Below are positions 1 to 6,494 of a stretch of DNA of 9,871 bases, piece by piece (position 1 is the stretch's first letter; the number at the start of each line of letters is the position of its first letter). Under the pieces are notes generated by a model. It was not told the DNA's origin. It ran no database searches and worked only from the letters and a program-made list of their open reading frames with translations. The DNA is taken from assembly GCA_964598695.1 (NCBI GenBank), contig CAZRDB010000189.1:1-9871 (forward strand), in the 5' to 3' direction. The translations under genes were made by a program, and so were the position numbers. The stretch comes from CAZRDB01 sp964598695. GTDB lineage: Bacteria; Armatimonadota; Zipacnadia; UBA1398.

Positions 1-1267
1 CTGGTGGACTTCGTGCCGCCACAACTGGAACCAGGTCTGCAACGGAGGACTGGGGATCGGCGCGCTCGCGTTGGCCGATGAGGAGCCCGAGTTGGCCGCC
101 CTGGTGCTCGGCAAGGCCGTGACCCTGATGCCGAACGCCATGCGCGAGTACGGCCCCGACGGCGGCTGGGCCGAGGGCCCCGGCTACTGGGGCTACGCGA
201 CGGCCTACACGGTCTACTTCCTGGCGGCGCTCGAGACCGCGACCGGCTCGGACGGAGGGCTGTGCGCGATCCCCGGCTTCGCCGAGGCCGGCGACTTCCG
301 GATCCGGTTCGTGGGTCCGACGGGGCAGACGTTCAACTACGCCGACGCCGGATCCGGGGCGGGCACGGCGCCGTGCATGCTGTGGCTCGGGAGGCGGTTC
401 GGCCGCGTCGACTACCTCGCCCACGAGGTCGCGGCCGTGCAGGTCCCCTCGCCCTGGGACCTGCTGTGGTATTCGGCGGGAGCCGGCGAGGCGACGGCCG
501 GACCCAAGCCCCTCGACTGCCTCTTCCAGGGCGTACACGTCGCCTTCCTCCGGAGCCATCCGAGCGACCCCGAGGCAACGTTCCTCGGCCTGAAGGGCGG
601 CGACAACCGCGCCAACCACAGCCATCTGGACCTGGGTACGTTCGTGCTCGACGCGCTCGGCGTCCGCTGGGCCGAGGACCTCGGCTCCGACAACTACAAC
701 CTGCCGGGCTACTTCGGGAAGCAGCGGTGGGAGTACTTCCGCCTCCGCACCGAGAGCCACAACACGCTCGCGCTCGACGACCAGAACCAGGTCGAGCGCG
801 CGGTGGCGCCGATCGTGGACTTCGCGACCGGTGACGCGGGCGCTTACGCCGTAGTCGATCTCACGGCGGCCTATGCGCCGACCTGCACCAAGGTGCTGCG
901 CCGGATCGACCGGGTCGAGCAGACGCACGTGTGGCTGCACGACACCATCGAGGCTCCGGAGGGCATCCGGATCACCTGGGCGATGCTCACACGGGCGCGC
1001 GTGGAGGAGCTGCGGGGGGCGACCGCGCTGCTCTCTCGGGGCGATGGGCCGCACCTGCGCCTGACCGTGACGAGCCCCGCCGAGGCACGCTGGGAGGCGC
1101 TCGAGGCCAGTCCCGCGCCCCCGCAGGCACAGAACGCCGATGTCACCAAGCTGGCGCTCCGGCTCACGACCGGGGCCGAGCCCCTACGGATCGCGGTCGA
1201 GATGACCCCGTTCCGGGGCGAGGCCCCGCCCCTGAGCGAGGAGCCCACAGGCGCCCGGGGGGGGTAG
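1..1267 (+). CDS. Heparinase II/III family polysaccharide lyase, 3' part (5' end outside window)
   Basis: Likely cleaves a uronic-acid polysaccharide by beta-elimination, leaving unsaturated uronate ends; substrate unknown. The reading frame is open from base 2 with no start, so the N-terminus lies upstream; the in-frame TTG at 71 is internal, because family sequence (RHNWNQVCNGG) precedes it. About 421 residues remain. Seen in order: the end of the alpha/alpha-toroid, with HNWNQ and GGWAEGPGYWGY (probable catalytic Asn and Tyr), then the beta-sandwich with NHSHLDLG. His206 and His208 of the fragment match the catalytic and metal-binding histidines of heparinase II. The following AEDLGSDNY and ESHNTL would complete a zinc site. 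The mature enzyme is probably exported, but a signal peptide cannot be checked here. A prolyl oligopeptidase and a KDPG aldolase follow on the same strand, and the aldolase fits uronate breakdown. Family assignment is firm; heparin, alginate and other uronans cannot be told apart. Confidence 0.88.
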   Translation, partial: WWTSCRHNWNQVCNGGLGIGALALADEEPELAALVLGKAVTLMPNAMREYGPDGGWAEGPGYWGYATAYTVYFLAALETATGSDGGLCAIPGFAEAGDFRIRFVGPTGQTFNYADAGSGAGTAPCMLWLGRRFGRVDYLAHEVAAVQVPSPWDLLWYSAGAGEATAGPKPLDCLFQGVHVAFLRSHPSDPEATFLGLKGGDNRANHSHLDLGTFVLDALGVRWAEDLGSDNYNLPGYFGKQRWEYFRLRTESHNTLALDDQNQVERAVAPIVDFATGDAGAYAVVDLTAAYAPTCTKVLRRIDRVEQTHVWLHDTIEAPEGIRITWAMLTRARVEELRGATALLSRGDGPHLRLTVTSPAEARWEALEASPAPPQAQNADVTKLALRLTTGAEPLRIAVEMTPFRGEAPPLSEEPTGARGG

Positions 1268-1300
1268 TCCGCGGCCCGCCGCGGCAGCACCGTGACCGAT

Positions 1301-1306
1301 GGGAGA
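1301..1306 (+). promoter_or_regulatory. Ribosome binding site choosing the ATG at 1311
   Basis: GGGAGA lies 4 bases before the ATG at 1311. The in-frame ATG at 1299 has no purine-rich sequence before it, so 1311 is the better start of the prolyl oligopeptidase. Confidence 0.6.
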
Positions 1307-1310
1307 TACC

Positions 1311-3338
1311 ATGGACCGACCGAGACTTCCCGCTCCGCCCGCTACGCGCCGCGACGACTGCCGTGAGGTTCTCCACGGCGTCGAGGTGGTCGACCCCTAC
1401 CGCTGGCTCGAGGATCAGTGGGCGCCGGAGACGCGCGACTGGATCTCGCAACAGAACGCCTACACGCGGTCGATCCTGGACCCCCTGCCGGGACGCAAGG
1501 CGCTGGAGCGGAGGCTCGACGAACTGACCCGCACCTCGTTCGTCGGGATGCCCACCGTCCGCGGCGACCGGTGCTTCTACTACCGGCGCGACCGCGAGCA
1601 GGAGCACCCGACCTACTGCTGCCGAATGGGCCCGACGGGGTCCGAGCGCGTACTGCTCGACCCCAACACGATGTCCGAGGACCTGTCGGTCACCGTCGAC
1701 GTGAGCTGCGTCTCGGAGGACGGCTCCCTGCTCCTCTACGGGCTCCGCCACGCCGGCGAGGATGAGGTGGTCTACTACCAGATCGACACCGATACCGGCG
1801 CGTCGCACACCCTGGGGCTGCCGAAGGCGCGGTACTTCGGCATCGTGCTCACACACGACAAGAGCACGGTCTACTACGTGCGGTACCTCCCCGAGGGGCC
1901 GCGCGTCTACCGGCGGCCGCTCCACGCGCGGGACGAGGGCGAGCTGGTGTTCGGGGAGGGGCTCGACCCGCGCCGGGGCGTGGGGCTGCAGATCAGCGAG
2001 GACGGCCGATGGCTGCTGCTGTCGGTGTGGTACGGGGCCGGGGCGCGCCGCACCGATGTCTACGCCAAGTGTCTCGAGACCGACGGGCCGATCGAGACCG
2101 TCGTCGATGACGTCGAGGCGAGCTTCTCCTGCACGGCGCCAGGCAGCCGGGTCTACGTGACCACCGACTGGGAGGCGCCCAACGGTCGCGTTCTGGAGGT
2201 CGATCTCGAGCGGCCGGCGCGCGACAACTGGCGGGAGCTGATCGCCGAGCGTCCGCACGCGCTGAGCTACCTGACCGTGGCCGGCGGCAAGCTGTTCGCG
2301 AGCTACCTCGAGAACGTGGTGCCGACCACACGGATCTTCACGCCCGAGGGCGTCGAGGTGGGCGCGATCGAGCCGCCCGGGCTCGGCTCGCTGTCGGGCG
2401 TCTTCGGACGCTGGGCCCGCGACGAGGCCTTCTACGCGTTCCAGTCCTTCTGCACCCCACAGACCATCTTCCGCTATGCGGTGAGCACGGGCGAATCCTC
2501 CGTCTGGGGCCGGCACGAGGCGCCGGTCGATCCCGACGCGTTCGAGGTGCGGCAGCTCTGGTGCACCTCGCGCGATGGGACGCGCGTGCCGCTGTTCGCG
2601 TGCCACCGGAAGGGGCTCGCACTCGACGGCCGGCGGCCGACGTTGCTCAACGCCTACGGGGGCTTCGGCGCGTCGCAGACACCGGGCTTCTCGGCGCGCG
2701 CGGTCACGATGGCCGAGCGCGACGGCGTCTTCGTGCTGGCCTGCCTGCGCGGCGGCGCCGAGTTCGGCGACGCCTGGCACGAGGCGGGGCAGAAGGGCAA
2801 CAAGCAGAACGTCTTCGACGACTACCTCGCCGCGGCCGAGCACCTGATCGCGGAGGGCTACACCTCGCCGGAGCACCTGGCGATCGCCGGTGGCTCGAAC
2901 GGGGGCCTGCTCGTGGGCGCCGCGCTCACGCAGCGGCCCGATCTGTTCCGGGCGGTCTCATGCGGCTGCCCGCTGCTCGACATGGTTCGCTACCACCGGT
3001 TCCTGCTCGCCAAGCTGTGGGTCGACGAGTACGGCTCGAGCGACGATCCGGCGGAGTTCCCCTACCTGCTCGCCTACTCGCCCTACCACAACGTGCGATC
3101 GGGGGAGCGCTATCCCGCGGTGCTCTTCCGCACCGGCGACGCCGACACGCGGGTCGATCCGTTGCACGCGCGCAAGATGTGCGCCCTCCTCCAGGAGGCG
3201 AGCAGCTCGCGCCTGCCCATCCTGTTGCACTACGACGAAGCCGTGGGCCACTCGGGTGGCCGCACCGTCTCCCAGAGCGTCGACGACACCACCCTCGAGC
3301 TGAGCTTCCTGCTGTGGCAGATCGGCGCGGGACAGTGA
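1311..3338 (+). CDS. Prolyl oligopeptidase (serine peptidase family S9A)
   Basis: Hydrolyses short peptides after proline in the cytoplasm. The protein has 675 residues, close to the usual 690-710, and no signal peptide. The N-terminus carries the S9 beta-propeller entry motif (hG-VVDPYRWLED, then WISQQNAYT). The propeller runs to about residue 410, and an alpha/beta hydrolase domain follows. The catalytic triad is visible: Ser529 in GGSNGG, Asp612 in GDADTRVDP (the Arg two residues later matches the substrate-carboxylate Arg of porcine POP) and His647 in VGHSGG. ATG 1311 was chosen over ATG 1299 (four residues longer) for its Shine-Dalgarno sequence. The gene lies 43 bases after the lyase and 18 bases before the aldolase, so the three are probably co-transcribed. 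A peptidase in a sugar-acid cluster may serve peptide scavenging; that is inference. Oligopeptidase B is less likely because the DTRVDP loop follows the POP pattern. Confidence 0.95.
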   Translation: MDRPRLPAPPATRRDDCREVLHGVEVVDPYRWLEDQWAPETRDWISQQNAYTRSILDPLPGRKALERRLDELTRTSFVGMPTVRGDRCFYYRRDREQEHPTYCCRMGPTGSERVLLDPNTMSEDLSVTVDVSCVSEDGSLLLYGLRHAGEDEVVYYQIDTDTGASHTLGLPKARYFGIVLTHDKSTVYYVRYLPEGPRVYRRPLHARDEGELVFGEGLDPRRGVGLQISEDGRWLLLSVWYGAGARRTDVYAKCLETDGPIETVVDDVEASFSCTAPGSRVYVTTDWEAPNGRVLEVDLERPARDNWRELIAERPHALSYLTVAGGKLFASYLENVVPTTRIFTPEGVEVGAIEPPGLGSLSGVFGRWARDEAFYAFQSFCTPQTIFRYAVSTGESSVWGRHEAPVDPDAFEVRQLWCTSRDGTRVPLFACHRKGLALDGRRPTLLNAYGGFGASQTPGFSARAVTMAERDGVFVLACLRGGAEFGDAWHEAGQKGNKQNVFDDYLAAAEHLIAEGYTSPEHLAIAGGSNGGLLVGAALTQRPDLFRAVSCGCPLLDMVRYHRFLLAKLWVDEYGSSDDPAEFPYLLAYSPYHNVRSGERYPAVLFRTGDADTRVDPLHARKMCALLQEASSSRLPILLHYDEAVGHSGGRTVSQSVDDTTLELSFLLWQIGAGQ

Positions 3339-3356
3339 CGAGAGGCAGGGGAACCG

Positions 3357-4028
3357 ATGGCGAAACATGAGAGGCTGACCGTCTACCGCACGATGCTGGA
3401 CGTGGGGCTCGTCCCCCTCTTCTACCATCCCTCGCTCGAGCTGGCGAAGCGGGTCTTGGCGGTCTGCGCCGACGAGGGCGCGCGCGTGGTCGAGTTCACC
3501 AACCGGGGAGACCGCGCGTGGCAGGTGTTCACGGAGCTGGCGGACTGGGCCTCACAGACCTACCCCGAGGTGATCCTCGGCGTCGGCTCCGTTCTCGATG
3601 CCGCGACGGCGTCGATGTACATGGGCAGCGGCGCCGCCTTCGTCGTCTCGCCGATCCTCAGTGAGGAGGCCGCGATCGCCTGCAATCGCCGGAAGGTCGC
3701 CTACCTCCCGGGGTGCGGCTCGGTGACCGAGATCTCGCGCGCCGAGGAGCTGGGAGCCGAGATCGTGAAGCTGTTCCCGGCCGGGCAGTTGGGCGGGCCC
3801 GGCTTCGTGAAGTCGGTCCGCGGCCCCATGCCCTGGACCCGGATCATGCCCACCGGCGGCGTCGAGCTGACGGAATCGAGCATCACCGAGTGGCTCCGCG
3901 CGGGCGCGGCCTGCCTCGGGATGGGTAGCCAGCTCATCACGAGCAAGATGCTCGATGCCAACGACTTCGAGGGTGTCCGAGGCCACGTCCACCAGGCGCT
4001 CACGTGGGTGAAGGCGGCTCGGGCCTGA
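3357..4028 (+). CDS. eda: KDPG/KHG aldolase (2-dehydro-3-deoxy-phosphogluconate aldolase)
   Basis: A class I aldolase that splits 2-keto-3-deoxy-6-phosphogluconate into pyruvate and glyceraldehyde 3-phosphate, and often also 4-hydroxy-2-oxoglutarate. It is cytoplasmic and ends the Entner-Doudoroff and uronate pathways. The 223 residues form one TIM barrel of typical length (E. coli Eda is 213). Catalytic residues match the E. coli set: Glu46 in VVEFTNR, Arg50, and the Schiff-base Lys138 in IVKLFPAG; the phosphate-binding loop reads PTGGV. The TNRGDRAW variant of the substrate loop differs from the E. coli TLRT, so the sugar may not be KDPG itself. ATG 3357 is preceded by AGGGGAA at 5-base spacing. 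The gene follows the peptidase by 18 bases, and its stop lies 12 bases from the stop of the convergent gene. A role in using products of the upstream lyase is the simplest reading. Confidence 0.92.
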   Translation: MAKHERLTVYRTMLDVGLVPLFYHPSLELAKRVLAVCADEGARVVEFTNRGDRAWQVFTELADWASQTYPEVILGVGSVLDAATASMYMGSGAAFVVSPILSEEAAIACNRRKVAYLPGCGSVTEISRAEELGAEIVKLFPAGQLGGPGFVKSVRGPMPWTRIMPTGGVELTESSITEWLRAGAACLGMGSQLITSKMLDANDFEGVRGHVHQALTWVKAARA

Positions 4029-4040
4029 CCCCCGCCGCCC

Positions 4041-4751
4041 TCAGACCCACTCCGGCTTCTCGACCCAGCGCAGGTCGCGGTCGCGCTCGAGCACCGCGAC
4101 CTGCCGCGGGGGTCCGCAGTAGCGCGGGTAGCGCTCGCAGGCGTGGTCGATCAGCTTCCGGGCCGAGGCCTCGGCCCGCTCGAGCGTGAACGGCGGAGGC
4201 GGCGCCTCCTCACCCGGGCGCGGCAGGCGACGACGCACGAGCTTGCCGCTCCGAGGCCACTCCGGGAAGACCCCGAGCGCGATGCGCCCGACGCGCTGCT
4301 CGGTCGTCGCGCGGTCGAACTCCCCGGCCCCGTGGGGGCCGGCCTCCCACGCGGTCGCGACTCCAACCTCGGAGCCCGGGGCGTAGCCGGCAACGACGTA
4401 GTCGACCCGCCAGGTCGCAAGCGCCAGTCCCTCGCCCCCCCGCGGGTTCTCGGCCAGGTAGTCGAGCACATCGACGAAGAAGATCCCCAGCCGCTCCGCC
4501 ACCTCCACCGGGTCGCCCTCGATGGGCCCGCCGCCGGTCAGGGTCCGCAGGTGGAAGGCGATGCCGGGCCAGGAATGGTCGAGCCGAGGGTCGGGCATCG
4601 TCGCGTTGCCGACGGCGCAGAACACCAGCCGCGGGCCCAGCGGGTGGACCTTCTGCAGCAGGTCGCCGGAGGGACCGTGCTCATACGACACCAGGCTCTC
4701 CGACGCCGCGACGATCCCCTCGGCGCAGGTCACCACCGCAACCTGGGACAT
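4041..4751 (-). CDS. Proteasome/HslV-like Ntn-hydrolase family protein, function unknown
   Basis: A 236-residue protein that I cannot name. Its N-terminus reads like a proteasome beta or HslV subunit: MSQVAVVTCAEGIVAASES. With the initiator Met removed and Ser numbered 1, it aligns without gaps to archaeal proteasome beta: Gly11, Glu17 (Thermoplasma also has Glu) and Lys33 of LLQKVHP fall at catalytic positions. A segment RLVFCAVGNA resembles the next core strand, and a second half from about residue 100 has WRVDYVVAGY and IALGVFP. No signal peptide or membrane segment is seen. The C-terminal third is rich in Pro, Arg and Glu and looks like a lineage-specific tail. It lies 15 bases after the GH172-like gene, whose stop overlaps a GGGAG 11 bases from this ATG, with GGTGG nearer. 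The fold is inferred by eye; peptidase activity is not established. A non-proteolytic Ntn protein remains possible. Confidence 0.6.
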   Translation of the reverse strand: MSQVAVVTCAEGIVAASESLVSYEHGPSGDLLQKVHPLGPRLVFCAVGNATMPDPRLDHSWPGIAFHLRTLTGGGPIEGDPVEVAERLGIFFVDVLDYLAENPRGGEGLALATWRVDYVVAGYAPGSEVGVATAWEAGPHGAGEFDRATTEQRVGRIALGVFPEWPRSGKLVRRRLPRPGEEAPPPPFTLERAEASARKLIDHACERYPRYCGPPRQVAVLERDRDLRWVEKPEWV

Positions 4752-4766
4752 CCGTCCACCGACTCC

Positions 4767-6008
4767 CTACGCCGCGCGACGGCGGAGAACCCACCAGCCC
4801 AGTCCACCAAGCGCCACGGGTAGCCACACGAGCAGCAGGACCATTCCCGCGGCGGCAAGCGCCGGCGAGCCGGGCTCCTCCTCGGGGACCACCTGCGGGA
4901 CGATCCGCGGCTTGGGCTGCTCGACCTTGGGGGCCCCCGCCACCGTGACGGCGACGCTCTCCGCGCTGACCGACGTGCCGGCCTCGCTGCCCGGCAGCCG
5001 CGCCTCGACCGGCGGCAGCGTGAACGGGGTGTGCGGCTCGGCCTGGTACCAGTAGGCGACGCTCGACCAGTCGTCGGCGCGGTCGTTCTGGCTCCCGTGC
5101 TCGATGCTCACCCGCAGGCTGTCGGAGAAGGTGACCGGATCGTCGAGGTGCCACCGGTAGGCGACGACTCGCTCAGGGTCGGTCCCCGGGTCGAGGTACG
5201 GCACGCCGAACGTCGGCGCGCAGAAGGGCTGCGTGAACTCCCAGGCACAGTGGAAGTAGTCCTCGAGACCGGTGCCCTGAACCGTCCGTCCGTCGACCTC
5301 CAGGACTTCGTCGCCCTCGCCCCACCAGCCGGACTGAAGGCGGCGGACGCCCAGCACGCAGCCGACGAACCGGCCCCGGCCCTTCACGTCGAGCACGACG
5401 TAGCTCGCCTCAGGCCCCGAGCCCGCCTGGGCCTCGGTCGGGTTCTCGCGGTGGAACCGGGCGTGCAGCCGGCCGGTGTCGGCCTCGGGAGCCGCGCCGG
5501 CCTCGTAGTCGATGTTCCAGTAGAACTTGCGGATCGGCTCGCTGCCCTGGTTCTCGATCTCGATCCGCGCCCCGTTCGCGTAGGGCATCGGCAGGAAGCA
5601 GCTCAGGCCCTTGCCGACGGCCGCGTTGAGGGGAGTCGAGAGGAAGTGGTAGTACAGGCCGTGGCTCAGACCGAAGAAGTCACCCAGGGGGCAGTTGACG
5701 CTGGGTTCGGTCTCGCCGTCCCAGTACATCCGGAGGACCACCTTGCGCAGGTGGGCCGGCTCCTTGGTGGCCAGCGTACACCACAGGCGCACGATCCGCC
5801 CGGCGCCGCCCTGGTCGAACAGCACCAGGGTGCCGCCGGCCGGCACCTCGCGGAAGTCGGCATTGGCCCCCGCCGGGTCGGCGCTCGAGACGCGCGAGAC
5901 CGAGGGCCCGGTGAGGCGAGGCAGGTCGGCCAGCGACTCGGCGCGACCGGCGGCGGCGAGCCCGCCGAGGGTCGTCAGGGCCACGAAGGCCGGCAGAACG
6001 CGGCGCAT
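4767..6008 (-). CDS. GH172 (DUF2961) family glycosidase-like protein, secreted with C-terminal membrane anchor
   Basis: DUF2961 is glycoside hydrolase family 172, with known members acting on fructofuranosides and D-arabinofuranosides; the substrate here is unknown. The 413 residues start with a signal peptide (basic MRR, hydrophobic stretch, likely cleavage near GRA-ES at about 23). The first jelly-roll follows with SRVSSADP, DQGGAGRIVRLW, MYWDGETEPSVNCPLGDFFG and FLPMPYANGA. The second holds GWWGEGDE and QGTGLEDYFHCAW, whose Glu231 and Glu249 match the proposed catalytic pair. Residues 360-382 form a Pro/Glu-rich linker, residues 384-408 one hydrophobic helix, then RRRAA. This predicts an enzyme outside the membrane, held by its tail. 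The frame runs open upstream to 6587, but the ATG at 6008 has AAGGAG at 7-base spacing and starts the signal peptide. A putative proteasome-like gene follows it by 15 bases. Confidence 0.9.
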   Translation of the reverse strand: MRRVLPAFVALTTLGGLAAAGRAESLADLPRLTGPSVSRVSSADPAGANADFREVPAGGTLVLFDQGGAGRIVRLWCTLATKEPAHLRKVVLRMYWDGETEPSVNCPLGDFFGLSHGLYYHFLSTPLNAAVGKGLSCFLPMPYANGARIEIENQGSEPIRKFYWNIDYEAGAAPEADTGRLHARFHRENPTEAQAGSGPEASYVVLDVKGRGRFVGCVLGVRRLQSGWWGEGDEVLEVDGRTVQGTGLEDYFHCAWEFTQPFCAPTFGVPYLDPGTDPERVVAYRWHLDDPVTFSDSLRVSIEHGSQNDRADDWSSVAYWYQAEPHTPFTLPPVEARLPGSEAGTSVSAESVAVTVAGAPKVEQPKPRIVPQVVPEEEPGSPALAAAGMVLLLVWLPVALGGLGWWVLRRRAA

Positions 6009-6015
6009 CCGTCCA

Positions 6016-6021
6016 CTCCTT
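6016..6021 (-). promoter_or_regulatory. Shine-Dalgarno sequence fixing the GH172 start
   Basis: On the minus strand AAGGAG ends 7 bases before the ATG at 6008. It supports that start over upstream codons in the same open frame, which would run through the regulator gene on the other strand. Confidence 0.75.
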
Positions 6022-6100
6022 CGCCCCCCCGTGCCCCGTCGGGCCCATCGTAGGGCAATCCCGGCACGATGGGAAGCTGTCGGCGACGGAGGGTACGTGT

Positions 6101-6122
6101 TATCATATGCGTATACACGCAT
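6101..6122. promoter_or_regulatory. Divergent promoter core and putative operator (6-4-6 inverted repeat)
   Basis: The 153-base gap between the GH172 gene and the ArsR gene holds one AT-rich pocket. At 6107-6122, ATGCGT and ACGCAT form a perfect inverted repeat around a 4-base spacer. TATCAT at 6101-6106 is a -10-like box for the + strand, which would put the RNA start inside the repeat; TATGAT on the minus strand at 6102-6107 is a -10-like box toward the GH172 gene. No good -35 was found for either. An ArsR-type dimer binding here could repress both directions. That is inference from position and symmetry. Confidence 0.5.
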
Positions 6123-6150
6123 GGTTCGTCTCGATGTCGCCCGGCGACAG

Positions 6151-6156
6151 GGAGGT
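6151..6156 (+). promoter_or_regulatory. Strong Shine-Dalgarno of the ArsR-family gene
   Basis: GGAGGT sits 5 bases before the ATG at 6162. It decides against the in-frame ATG at 6069, which would put the promoter pocket and inverted repeat inside coding sequence and add an unrelated Arg-rich N-terminus. Confidence 0.85.
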
Positions 6157-6161
6157 ACCCC

Positions 6162-6494
6162 ATGAGACTCACGCAGGCCGGCCTCGAGCTGGTGGCGAGC
6201 AAGTTCCACGCGCTGTCGGACCCCACCCGTCTCGCGATCCTCCAGTGCCTCCTGGAAGGCGAGCAGAGCGTCTCCTCCATCGTCCAAGAGACCGAAGCGA
6301 GCCAGCCGAACGTCAGCCGGCACCTGGGAGTGCTCCTGCGCGCCGGGCTCGTTGCGCGCCGCAAGGCGTGGCCCCACAGCCTCTACTCCGTCGCCGACCC
6401 CGCCATCGAGGCGATGTGCCAGGCGATGTGCGCCAGTATCGAGAGGAGCCGCGTCGAGCTGTTCCCGGACCAAGCCACGGACAAGGGGTCCTGA
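6162..6494 (+). CDS. ArsR/SmtB-family winged-helix transcriptional regulator
   Basis: A 110-residue DNA-binding repressor-type protein, expected to act as a dimer. Typical signatures are FHALSDPTRLAILQCLLEGE (residues 15-34), the recognition helix SQPNVSRHLGVLLRAGLV (47-64) and the wing RRKAWPHSLYSV (66-77). The metal motif ELCVCDL of ArsR/SmtB is absent. The only cysteines are Cys29 in the second helix and Cys86 and Cys90 in the C-terminal helix (MCQAMC), so a thiol- or metal-sensing role is possible but unproven. Persulfide sensors of the SqrR/BigR type also pair a Cys in this helix with a C-terminal one, but here Cys29 is one residue later. ATG 6162 is set by GGAGGT. The inverted repeat 39 bases upstream is a likely autoregulatory site. 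Its stop touches the GTG of the tRNA nucleotidyltransferase gene, so expression of the two is coupled. Confidence 0.9.
   Translation: MRLTQAGLELVASKFHALSDPTRLAILQCLLEGEQSVSSIVQETEASQPNVSRHLGVLLRAGLVARRKAWPHSLYSVADPAIEAMCQAMCASIERSRVELFPDQATDKGS

Noticed and set aside
1299..1310. ATG at 1299 as start of the prolyl oligopeptidase
   Set aside because: No Shine-Dalgarno sequence before it, while GGGAGA precedes the ATG at 1311. The difference is only four residues.
1164..2876. 570-codon open frame on the minus strand
   Set aside because: It is antisense to the lyase end and the prolyl oligopeptidase, both with clear family motifs. Its translation is low-complexity, rich in Arg, Val, Asp and Ala, as expected from GC-rich shadow frames.
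4029..4040. Possible bidirectional terminator between convergent genes
   Set aside because: The gap is only 12 bases. I saw no convincing stem or T tract.
5031..6053. 340-codon + strand open frame opposite the GH172 gene
   Set aside because: The complementary frame has a signal peptide, GH172 motifs and a membrane anchor; the + frame has none.
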